NCBI GenBank assembly: GCA_016218005.1
Contig: JACRFF010000329.1
Span: 1-9,417 of the forward strand
Direction of reading: 5' to 3'
Source of the DNA: Ignavibacteriales bacterium
GTDB taxonomy: Bacteria > Bacteroidota > Ignavibacteria > UBA10030
DNA: 9,417 bases
Under the pieces are notes generated by a model. It was not told where the DNA came from and searched no databases. It saw only the letters and a list, made by a program, of their open reading frames with translations. Of this stretch, positions 1 to 5,265 are shown piece after piece. Position 1 is the first letter of the stretch. Every line of letters begins with the position of its first letter. The translations under genes were made by a program, and so were the position numbers.

Positions 1-124
1 GGCACGCGGTTCAGCCGCCGCCGATTCTGGCAAGACTCGCTCCAATAACCAGAGCCATAGTTGGCAAGACTCGCCACGCATACCCGCGCCGAAGGCGGTC
101 GGCTGCAAGCGCTGGTTAGGCGGC
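1..124 (-). repeat. integron attC recombination site (truncated by window edge)
   Basis: Read on the minus strand, the site opens with the inverse core GCCTAAC (121-115). The next arm is CAGCCGACCGCC (105-94), and it pairs with GGCGGCGGCTG (22-12) over 11 base pairs with a single unpaired A (position 99). That is the folded-hairpin layout with an extrahelical base that integron integrases recognise. The closing core GTTRRRY is expected just beyond base 1 and is not visible. The variable loop contains the 13-bp direct repeat TGGCAAGACTCGC (28-40 and 62-74) and a small stem CGCC/GGCG around the TTCGGC part. At about 120-130 bp it is a long attC. It lies 70 bases after the stop codon of the minus-strand gene, as expected for a cassette end. 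Confidence 0.85.
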
Positions 125-191
125 GTCTCTGCTTGTGAAGACGCGGACTTGCTACTGGCTGTCCCTTCGCCTTTAGGACTTGCCCTGCCTT

Positions 192-671
192 TCAATCTGG
201 CAACACGCCCGCTCCATTGCGGATAAGGTTCGCTAACTGCTCGCTAGTTGCATGCCCTACCAGTCGTTGCTCTCCTACTTCTATTACTGGCACAGCATGA
301 ATGCCTTTGGCTATCAACAAGTCTGGCTTGAGAGTGACGTCCACTTCTTCCAGATTGAACCCCATCTCCATCTGTAATGCTAAGAGTCGGCGTTTCACCA
401 AAGGGCAGAAAGGACAACCCAGCGCCGTATACAGGGTGACCTTTGCAGACACTTGACTTACTGCCTGTGGCGACTGGTCATCAACACGGCCATAGCCGAT
501 GTAGCGAGAAATGGCTGGGAAAAACCGAATATATGCCCACAGAGCCAATGGTGCGACGACCAACCACAGCCCGACGAAAGCGTAATCCCCCTTTAGCGCG
601 AAGAAGACCAAGCCAGCGACGAGTATCGCCCAACTCAAGTAGATGAAAGCCATAGGACACTGTTGTTTCAT
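192..671 (-). CDS. membrane-anchored glutaredoxin-like (thioredoxin-fold) protein, integron cassette cargo
   Basis: This 159-residue protein has two hydrophobic segments near the N-terminus (about residues 8-25 and 31-49), a short linker, and a C-terminal glutaredoxin-like thioredoxin fold (about 77-155). The fold shows an active-site Cys86-Pro-Phe-Cys89 at the end of the first strand (VTLYTALGCPFC) and the cis-proline loop AVPVIEV (Pro128). A Gly-His pair at 139-140 stands where glutaredoxins usually have the glutathione-side GY/GF. Such proteins reduce or exchange disulfides. The anchor suggests the domain works at the membrane surface, probably in the cytoplasm, but topology cannot be settled by eye. 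The ATG at 671 is preceded by GAAAGGA at good spacing. It is the only gene in the cassette and would depend on a promoter in attI or the integrase gene. A role in redox or metal stress is inference only. Confidence 0.85.
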   Translation of the reverse strand: MKQQCPMAFIYLSWAILVAGLVFFALKGDYAFVGLWLVVAPLALWAYIRFFPAISRYIGYGRVDDQSPQAVSQVSAKVTLYTALGCPFCPLVKRRLLALQMEMGFNLEEVDVTLKPDLLIAKGIHAVPVIEVGEQRLVGHATSEQLANLIRNGAGVLPD

Positions 672-733
672 TGCGCTTCCTTTCTGACCCGTGACGGTAG
701 ACAGACGATTTTGGCTAACGTCTTGTCTGACGA

Positions 734-800
734 GCCGCCTAACTACTGATTAGGTCGACTTGGTCGACCTTGTACTCATTAGGGAGCAAAAGGTCGACAA
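734..800 (-). promoter_or_regulatory. integron attI site (primary cassette insertion site)
   Basis: The minus strand carries the core GTTAGGC (743-737), where cassette DNA begins. Next to it on the integrase side are three copies of GTCGACC, at 798-792, 768-762 and 759-753. Known attI sites have one core site plus integrase-binding direct repeats on the integrase side, so these are good candidates for those repeats. The copy at 762-769 is a perfect GGTCGACC palindrome. The site lies between the integrase start (850) and the cassette, as expected. A cassette promoter should lie here or in the integrase gene. The best -10-like match on the minus strand is TACAAT (818-813), but I see no good -35, so I do not call it. 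Confidence 0.72.
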
Positions 801-849
801 AGTCAGTGATTTATTGTAACTTTTTCATGTAACAATTAGGAATCACGTT

Positions 850-1803
850 ATGGCACTCAAACTTTTGGATCAGGTTCGCGAAGCGGTTCGTCTGCGGCAT
901 CTCAGCCATCGGACTGAGGAAGCATATGTCGGTTGGATCAAGCGATTCGTTCTCTTTCATCACAAGCGCCATCCTTCGGAGATGGGAGAAACGGAAATCC
1001 GTACGTTTCTCTCTCACCTGGCTCAGCACAAATTTGTTTCTTCCTCCACTCAGAATCAAGCGTTGAATGCTCTTGTGTTTCTCTACGCTCGGGTTCTCAA
1101 GAAGCCCTTGGGCGCCATTGGTGCAATCGAACGCGCTAAGCGCTCACCGCGGCTCCCCGTGGTCTTCTCCAAGCAAGAAGTCCACGGCATTCTTGGCCAA
1201 CTCGATGGAACACACAAGCTCATCACGAGTCTGTTGTATGGTGCAGGACTCCGCTTGCTGGAGGCTTTGCGCCTCCGCGTGCATGACATTGATTTCGACA
1301 ACTCGGTGATCATCGTCCGGCAAGGAAAAGGGAACAAGGATCGGAGAACGGTCATTCCCCAATCTCTTGTCCAACCGCTGCGACTCCAGATCGAACAAGT
1401 CAAGCTCGTCTATCGACAGGATCTCGCTGCCGGATATGGAGACGTTGTTCTGCCAGACGCGTTCCAAATCAAATCTCCCAACGCATCAAAGGAATTTGGC
1501 TGGCAGTTTGTTTTCCCTGCCAGCAAGCGAACGGCCGATCCTCGGACGGGCCTCGTTGTGCGTCACCATCTGCACGACAGTGCCGTTCAACGAGCAGTGA
1601 AAGAAGCCATCGCGAAAGCAAGAATCCTCAAGCACGGGAGCTGCCATTCATTCCGCCACTCATTTGCCACTCATCTTCTTGAAGACGGATATGACATTCG
1701 TACGGTTCAAGAACTTCTCGGTCATTCCGATGTTCGTACGACAATGGTCTACACCCATGTGTTGAGCAAGAATCGCATCGCTGTGAAAAGTCCGCTGGAC
1801 TGA
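850..1803 (+). CDS. intI: integron integrase (tyrosine recombinase)
   Basis: This 317-residue tyrosine recombinase catalyses attI x attC and attC x attC exchange of gene cassettes. The N-terminal SAM-like DNA-binding domain (about 1-90, with AYVGWIKRFVLFH at 25-37) is followed by the catalytic domain. Catalytic residues visible are Arg135 (GAGLRLLE), a lysine in GKGNKDR (160-165), His266 and Arg269 (CHSFRH), His292 (LLGHSD) and the nucleophile Tyr301 (MVYTHV). The block at about 201-252 (LP-AF, EFGWQFVFPAS, DPRTG, RHHLHDSAVQRAVK) is the extra domain that separates integron integrases from XerC/D. The length is normal and every key residue is present, so it could be active. The ATG at 850 follows a weak TTAGGAA ribosome site. 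It is transcribed divergently from the cassette at 192-671. I see no LexA-type CTGT-N8-ACAG box upstream. Confidence 0.95.
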   Translation: MALKLLDQVREAVRLRHLSHRTEEAYVGWIKRFVLFHHKRHPSEMGETEIRTFLSHLAQHKFVSSSTQNQALNALVFLYARVLKKPLGAIGAIERAKRSPRLPVVFSKQEVHGILGQLDGTHKLITSLLYGAGLRLLEALRLRVHDIDFDNSVIIVRQGKGNKDRRTVIPQSLVQPLRLQIEQVKLVYRQDLAAGYGDVVLPDAFQIKSPNASKEFGWQFVFPASKRTADPRTGLVVRHHLHDSAVQRAVKEAIAKARILKHGSCHSFRHSFATHLLEDGYDIRTVQELLGHSDVRTTMVYTHVLSKNRIAVKSPLD

Positions 1804-2037
1804 GTTGCCGCACAAACATGATTCATCGCGCTGTGCCTCTTTCCGTCTTCGGGGGATTGAATCTGAGGTGCGTTCCCCCTCAGGGGGTGTCTCAACTGTC
1901 CCACTTCCAGCAAGCAAGATTGCACGATAGACAAACCGGTTGCACGCCGGAGCGGGACGGTGCCTTTTCTCAATCTCTTGTCTTGAGTGGCACGAGTTGA
2001 TGCTAATGTAACGCGGGGGAAGAACGGAGTCAAGTCC
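1804..2037. other. intergenic segment with three stem-loops between two converging integrases
   Basis: No credible gene is present here. The segment has three strong potential stem-loops. One is CCCCC-TCA-GGGGG (1875-1887) with an outer TGAG/CTCA pair (1864-1867, 1891-1894). The second is GTCCC (1898-1902) with GGGAC (1954-1958), enclosing CCGG-ttgcacg-CCGG (1936-1950). The third is GTGCC (1960-1964) with GGCAC (1989-1993), enclosing CTCAA (1969-1973) with TTGAG (1983-1987). None is followed by a T-run, so these are not standard terminators. They could belong to an RNA read on the minus strand from the promoter at 2005-2033, or be remains of a lost element. I do not recognise a known RNA family. 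Confidence 0.45.
2005..2033 (-). promoter_or_regulatory. sigma-70-like promoter reading left into the intergenic stem-loop region
   Basis: On the minus strand TTGACT (2033-2028) is followed after exactly 17 bases by TACATT (2010-2005), a near-consensus -35/-10 pair. Transcription would begin near 1998 and run through the stem-loop segment towards the 3' end of the intact integrase gene, antisense to it. The -35 begins five bases after the stop codon of the broken integrase. No convincing reading frame follows. It may be fortuitous, but both boxes and the spacing are good. Confidence 0.4.
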
Positions 2038-2520
2038 TTAATTCCGATATAGGTGGTATGTTTTTTTGTGTTTCAGGAACCCTGAGCGCAGCCGGAGGCA
2101 CTCCATCACGCGCAGACCTGCGCCGTACATCAGGCTTGCCATGAGCCGCTTGCTACCCGTCAGGTAATTCATAACTGCTTTGATTTCTTCGCGCGTGAGA
2201 ACCACCGGCACACGCTGAGGTTTCCGAGCGCGGATGACTTCACCCCAATTGCCAATCTCTCGATGAAGCACATGACGATAGAGAAAAAGGAGCGCGCTGA
2301 GTGCCTGGTTTTGTGTCGATGCGCTGACCTTTTTGTTGATGGCCAGGTGTGTCAGAAAGGCGTTGATCTCCGCCTCAGCCATCTCCATCGGATGACGCTT
2401 ATGATGATGAAGGATGAACCGCTTGATCCAAGCGACATACGCATCTTGCGTCCGTTCACTGTAGTGGCGCGCCTGTAGGGCAAGTAGTACCCGATCGAGG
2501 AGTTTTGGTTGTTGAGACAC
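2038..2520 (-). pseudogene. truncated second integron integrase (catalytic domain lost)
   Basis: From the GTG at 2520 the protein reads MSQQPKLLDRVLLALQARHY and aligns along its N-terminal domain with the intact integrase at 850-1803. Both share the WIKRF, HHKRHP, STQNQAL and MYGAGLR-type motifs. They clearly differ elsewhere, so this is a second lineage rather than a recent copy. Similarity runs through the first catalytic arginine (in YGAGLRVMECLRLR) and stops at about base 2086. It is followed by 15 unrelated residues (SGFLKHKKTYHLYRN) and a stop. The active-site Lys, the HxxR, the second His, Tyr and the integron-specific block are all missing, so recombinase activity is not expected. The frame stays open upstream to a TTG at 2658, but integrase similarity begins only near 2520, which is why I chose the GTG. 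No attI or cassette is visible beside it. Confidence 0.88.
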
Positions 2521-2645
2521 AGCCTCATGCGTTGCTGAGCCGGGGACAAGCGCTACGCCGGAGCGACTGACGGGTGGGAAGAAGAAGGTATCTGCGGCTC
2601 GAGTACCATTCGGAACAAACTTACAAAGGCATATCAACAAAGTCA

Positions 2646-2667
2646 AAGGGAAGTTCAAGGGAAGTTC
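2646..2667. repeat. perfect tandem duplication of an 11-bp unit
   Basis: AAGGGAAGTTC occurs twice head to tail (2646-2656 and 2657-2667), upstream of the broken integrase. It may be a replication-slippage product or a paired protein-binding site. The rest of the 218-bp gap (2521-2738) shows no gene. It holds the inverted repeat GGGGCG/CGCCCC around 2700-2726. Confidence 0.6.
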
Positions 2668-2738
2668 ATGGCGTGCCGCCGGACCCTACTTTGATTGTGG
2701 GGCGTTCGTTCCCCGTCGTTCGCCCCAGCCTCATAAGG

Positions 2739-3587
2739 CTAGTGTTCGCCGTATTTTTTTTCGCCGGCGTCAATTCTGATGGACAGCTTGTTTCCTTTCG
2801 GCGGTAATGGACACGTGGCAAACTCCGTGAACGCGCACGGCGGATTGTAGGCTTTGTTGAAGTCTAAGATAACCTTGCCTCCTTGTGCCGGCGGCGTATA
2901 CATAAATCTTCCTGCGCCGTAAGTCTCCTTGCCGTTGGTTTTATCCCCGAAGATAAAAAAGAAATCAGCGCCGGGTTCTTCGAGAACAGGTTCCAACCGA
3001 TACTCCGTGCCGCCAAGCGTAAAGACGGCAACGCCGGGAACAATGTCGTCTTCTATAAATCCCGGAATAACCGTTTCGATCTGCACGCGGCGTGGGTGAT
3101 CGTACGGCGTCCACGCTGCCTCAATGCGCCACTGCGGATTGACGGGATAGCGGTCGATGCCGTGGAAATGTTTTCGCGTCCCAGCTTCGGAATCCCACAT
3201 GCGCATCGCAAAGCGCTCGCCCCGCTTAATGAGGGTAAAAGCTTTTGTGCCGGAGAAAATTTTTTGCGCGCCTCCCGAATCGCCTTCAACCCGAATTGAC
3301 CCGCCGAGGAACGGCTTGCCGTCAACCGTTGCTTGCACGCCATGAGAAAGCTCCAGCGTTGCTTTACCATTCTCAAACATCAGCGTGCCGAAGTGCGGAA
3401 TGTCGTTCTTGCCTTGGTGCAGCCACTCGAGCGCAATCAGACTCAGCCAGCCGTGTTCACGTTTCAAACTTTCAATCCGTTTGGCGTGCCACGCATCGAT
3501 GGAAGCAGTGTAGGACTGTGAAGAAGAATCTGGTTGAGCGGCAAGCGCACATGCCGACACGGTGAGAAGCAACATGGTCAGTTTCAT
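2739..3587 (-). CDS. DUF1684 family protein with N-terminal export signal (possible lipoprotein)
   Basis: This 282-residue protein is recognisable as DUF1684 (PF07920), a family without an established function. The family's N-terminal block is seen as GWLSLIALEWLHQGKN (about 46-61). The C-terminal hallmark is NPPCAFTEFATCPLPP (about 248-263), followed by LSIRIDAGEK. Residues 1-18 form a short signal peptide, MKLTMLLLTVSACALAAQ. The VSAC at 10-13 fits a lipobox, which would place the protein on a membrane, but an ALA-AQ signal peptidase I site is also possible. The ATG at 3587 is chosen over an in-frame TTG at 3602 because it puts the signal peptide at the very start. A 401-bp insertion lies only about 10-15 bases upstream and separates it from the epimerase gene. 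An AGCCT-cata-AGGCT hairpin (2727-2740) overlaps the stop codon. Confidence 0.87.
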   Translation of the reverse strand: MKLTMLLLTVSACALAAQPDSSSQSYTASIDAWHAKRIESLKREHGWLSLIALEWLHQGKNDIPHFGTLMFENGKATLELSHGVQATVDGKPFLGGSIRVEGDSGGAQKIFSGTKAFTLIKRGERFAMRMWDSEAGTRKHFHGIDRYPVNPQWRIEAAWTPYDHPRRVQIETVIPGFIEDDIVPGVAVFTLGGTEYRLEPVLEEPGADFFFIFGDKTNGKETYGAGRFMYTPPAQGGKVILDFNKAYNPPCAFTEFATCPLPPKGNKLSIRIDAGEKKYGEH

Positions 3588-3601
3588 GGTTGACAGGTCC
3601 A

Positions 3602-4002
3602 ATCAGATCTGTCCTAAATAATCGAAACTACTCATCAAGGGATTTCCTCGCCAATCACAGGTCGCTCCGCTGGAGCTCGAAGAATTCGGCCCACCCGTTT
3701 TACAAACAGGTCGTCCCTATCGGGACTCTCGCATCGCTTGGTGGAGTGAAGCACCGTAGGTGCGTTCTGTTTATAGATCTTTCAACAGAAAAATCATTCA
3801 AGCTCCGTCAGGAGCGGCCTGTTTCAATGTCACCGAGATCCGCAACAGTCCAATCTCATTGGCCGGAGACCTTCTGTTATCCCTTCCGGGTTTAGGACAG
3901 CAGCAAGGGGGGCTAGTTCAAAGCAAACGCCCAAACCCGTCCAAAACAGGCAGAATAGGGACAAATTCATGCGACTTCAGAATTATTTAGGACAGCACTG
4001 AT
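3602..4002. mobile_element. MITE-like element with terminal inverted repeats and target-site duplication
   Basis: The ends are 21-bp inverted repeats, 3602-3622 and 3982-4002, matching at 19 of 21 positions. The core is CTGTCCTAAATAAT at the left and its exact reverse complement at the right. Outside them GTCCAATC occurs at 3597-3604 and 4003-4010. The duplicated target is therefore 5 bp (GTCCA), or 8 bp if the element starts at 3605. At 401 bp it has no reading frame resembling a transposase, so it would need a transposase in trans. Its left half contains four REP-like palindromes. It fills almost the whole gap between the DUF1684 and epimerase genes. I cannot name the parent insertion sequence. 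Confidence 0.82.
3655..3826. repeat. cluster of four REP-like palindromic units in two opposed pairs
   Basis: Four short hairpins occur in a row: GCTCC-gct-GGAGC (3664-3676), GTCCC-tatc-GGGAC (3713-3726), GCACC-gta-GGTGC (3751-3763) and GCTCC-gtca-GGAGC (3802-3815). The first two are preceded by ACAGGTC or ACAAACAGGTC. The last two are followed by GTTCTGTTTATAG or GGCCTGTTTC, the same tail in the opposite orientation. The unit is thus a hairpin plus a G-x-CTGTTT tail, arranged as two pairs pointing away from each other. This resembles the REP sequences mobilised by RAYT-type transposases. No such transposase is in the window. Confidence 0.7.
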
Positions 4003-4063
4003 GTCCAATCTAAAATTCAGAATTCAAATCAGGAATCAACAATCAGCAATCCGAAACCTACGC
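4003..4063. other. short low-complexity spacer downstream of the epimerase gene
   Basis: After the duplicated target GTCCAATC comes an A-rich stretch with imperfect repeats of AATCAG/AATCAAC (about 4026-4051). I see no gene or terminator in it. Confidence 0.4.
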
Positions 4064-5197
4064 TCATGCAATCTTTACGACGCCAATTCCCGGTCGGTCG
4101 GGAATAACAATCTTTCCATCGACAACTTTCATCCCGTCGAATACATCGTTCTTGATCAAGAGATTGCCGTCGAGGTCAGCCCAGTCGACGAGCGGCGAAA
4201 GATGCGAGGCGGCAGAGACGGCGCACGATGTTTCCGTCATGCAGCCGATCAGCGTTTTCATTCCTAAGGATTTCGCCAGCAGCAGCATCTTGTACGCTTC
4301 GCGCAATCCGGTGGATTTCATAAGTTTGACGACGATGCCGCTGTAGCACGTTGAAACTTTTTTCAAATCACCAATGCGCTGAAACGCTTCGTCGGCAAGC
4401 ACCGGAATCGGGCTGCGCTCGGTAAGCCACGCGTGGTCGTCGAATCGCTCCTTCGCCATCGGCTGTTCGATGAACTTCACCCCTTTTTCTTTGAGGTAGT
4501 GCGTCATCTCCAGCGCATACGCGCGGTCCTTCCACCCTTGGTTTGCGTCGGCCGTGAGCGGAACATCGGTCATCGAACGCACCGTCTCGATCATTTCTTT
4601 GTCGTTATCCTTACCAAGTTTGATTTTCAGAATCTTGAACGCCGCGGCTTCCTTTACCTTCTGGCGTACCACATCGGGCTTATCGATGCCGATGGTGAAT
4701 GAGGTGAGCGGCGCTTTGGATCTATCCAATCCCCAAATAGTCGAGAGTGGTTGATTCAGCAGTTTGCCGACAAGGTCGTGCAGTGCAATATCGACCGAAG
4801 CTTTCGCAGCAGGATTTCCCGCCGCAATAGCATCGATGTCGGCAAGAATGGTTTCAAGCTGAAACGGGTTTTCGTACTTGCTCAAGTCGACTTGCGAAAG
4901 AAACCTTGTCGCCGTCTCGTGGCTTTCGCCGAGATACGGCGGCATCGATGCCTCGCCGTATCCAACCATGCCGCCGTAGTCCACCTCCGTCAGAACGACG
5001 GGCGTGGTGGAACGGGACATTTCTGCGACGGTGAAGACGTGCTTCATTTCGATGGTGAACGGCCGGAAAGAAAACTTCATGCGTCCGGCACGCACGTTAC
5101 TGGAAGTTGTTGTAGCCATAGTCTCGAACGGATTGGTGGCAAGAAGGGTTGCGCTTGCTGCGCTGGATTTAAGGAATGCACGGCGATTCGTCTTCAT
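4064..5197 (-). CDS. Tat-exported dipeptide epimerase (enolase superfamily)
   Basis: This 377-residue protein belongs to the dipeptide (L-Ala-D/L-Glu type) epimerases of the enolase superfamily, which invert one residue of a dipeptide, often in recycling peptidoglycan peptides. The start MKTNRRAFLKSSAASATLL is a twin-arginine signal, so it should act outside the cytoplasm. An N-terminal capping domain precedes a TIM barrel. The barrel shows the acid/base Lys191-x-Lys193 (ILKIKLG), metal ligands Asp217 (DANQGW), Glu244 (IEQP) and Asp269 (LADE), and the second catalytic lysine, probably Lys291 (IVVKLMK). GCMTETSCAVSAASHL (about 318-333) and the DLDG at 341-344 are typical of this subgroup, where an Asp pair binds the dipeptide amino group. 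The ATG at 5197 follows AGAGAGG at good spacing and beats an in-frame TTG at 5227. True substrate specificity cannot be read from sequence. Confidence 0.9.
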   Translation of the reverse strand: MKTNRRAFLKSSAASATLLATNPFETMATTTSSNVRAGRMKFSFRPFTIEMKHVFTVAEMSRSTTPVVLTEVDYGGMVGYGEASMPPYLGESHETATRFLSQVDLSKYENPFQLETILADIDAIAAGNPAAKASVDIALHDLVGKLLNQPLSTIWGLDRSKAPLTSFTIGIDKPDVVRQKVKEAAAFKILKIKLGKDNDKEMIETVRSMTDVPLTADANQGWKDRAYALEMTHYLKEKGVKFIEQPMAKERFDDHAWLTERSPIPVLADEAFQRIGDLKKVSTCYSGIVVKLMKSTGLREAYKMLLLAKSLGMKTLIGCMTETSCAVSAASHLSPLVDWADLDGNLLIKNDVFDGMKVVDGKIVIPDRPGIGVVKIA

Positions 5198-5265
5198 CTG
5201 ACCTCTCTTCTTTGTATCTTGGTTCAAGGTAACGAGATTTCATTCAAAACAACAACGGAGAGAGT
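5198..5265. promoter_or_regulatory. divergent intergenic control region
   Basis: The 68 bases separate the divergently transcribed epimerase (minus) and dehydrogenase (plus) and must hold signals for both. Ribosome sites are clear at each edge: CCTCTCT on the plus strand (5202-5208; AGAGAGG on minus) and GGAGAGAG (5257-5264). No -35/-10 pair stands out in either direction, and no obvious operator palindrome is present. Confidence 0.4.

Larger units (their letters stand above)
1..742 (-). mobile_element. first gene cassette of a chromosomal integron (incomplete at left)
   Basis: On the minus strand the cassette starts after the G of GTTAGGC (743-737), contains one open reading frame (671-192) and ends in an attC site (124 to beyond base 1). 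The same ten bases, GTTAGGCGGC, occur at the attI junction (743-734) and, inverted, at the start of the attC (read as GCCGCCTAAC on the minus strand, plus 115-124). This is the signature of a cassette inserted by IntI. The leader between the junction and the start codon (about 70 bases) can fold into an imperfect hairpin, AGACA-GACG (699-707) with CGTC-t-TGTCT (719-728). The cassette reads away from the integrase at 850-1803, the usual divergent arrangement. Confidence 0.83.

Noticed and set aside
790..822. TCGACA-17-TAACTT as an integrase promoter
   Set aside because: The -10 box is poor and the -35 lies inside one of the attI repeats. Not strong enough to list.
1660..2033. Minus-strand open frames of 63-94 codons overlapping the end of the intact integrase
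   Set aside because: They lie in different frames antisense to a real gene and across the stem-loop region, with no protein similarity that I can see. An RNA explains the region better.
2727..2761. Rho-independent terminator formed by AGCCT-cata-AGGCT and the T-run at about 2753
   Set aside because: The T-run is 12 or more bases from the stem, on the plus strand where no gene ends. On the minus strand the hairpin overlaps the DUF1684 stop without a T-run.
3664..3815. Possible CRISPR array from the regularly spaced palindromes
   Set aside because: The units are short hairpins with varying stem sequences in two opposite orientations and spacings of 38-51 bases. There is no identical direct repeat.
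3590..3990. Plus-strand open frames of 76-101 codons inside the MITE
   Set aside because: They run through the palindromic repeats and have no transposase motifs or ribosome sites. The element looks non-coding.
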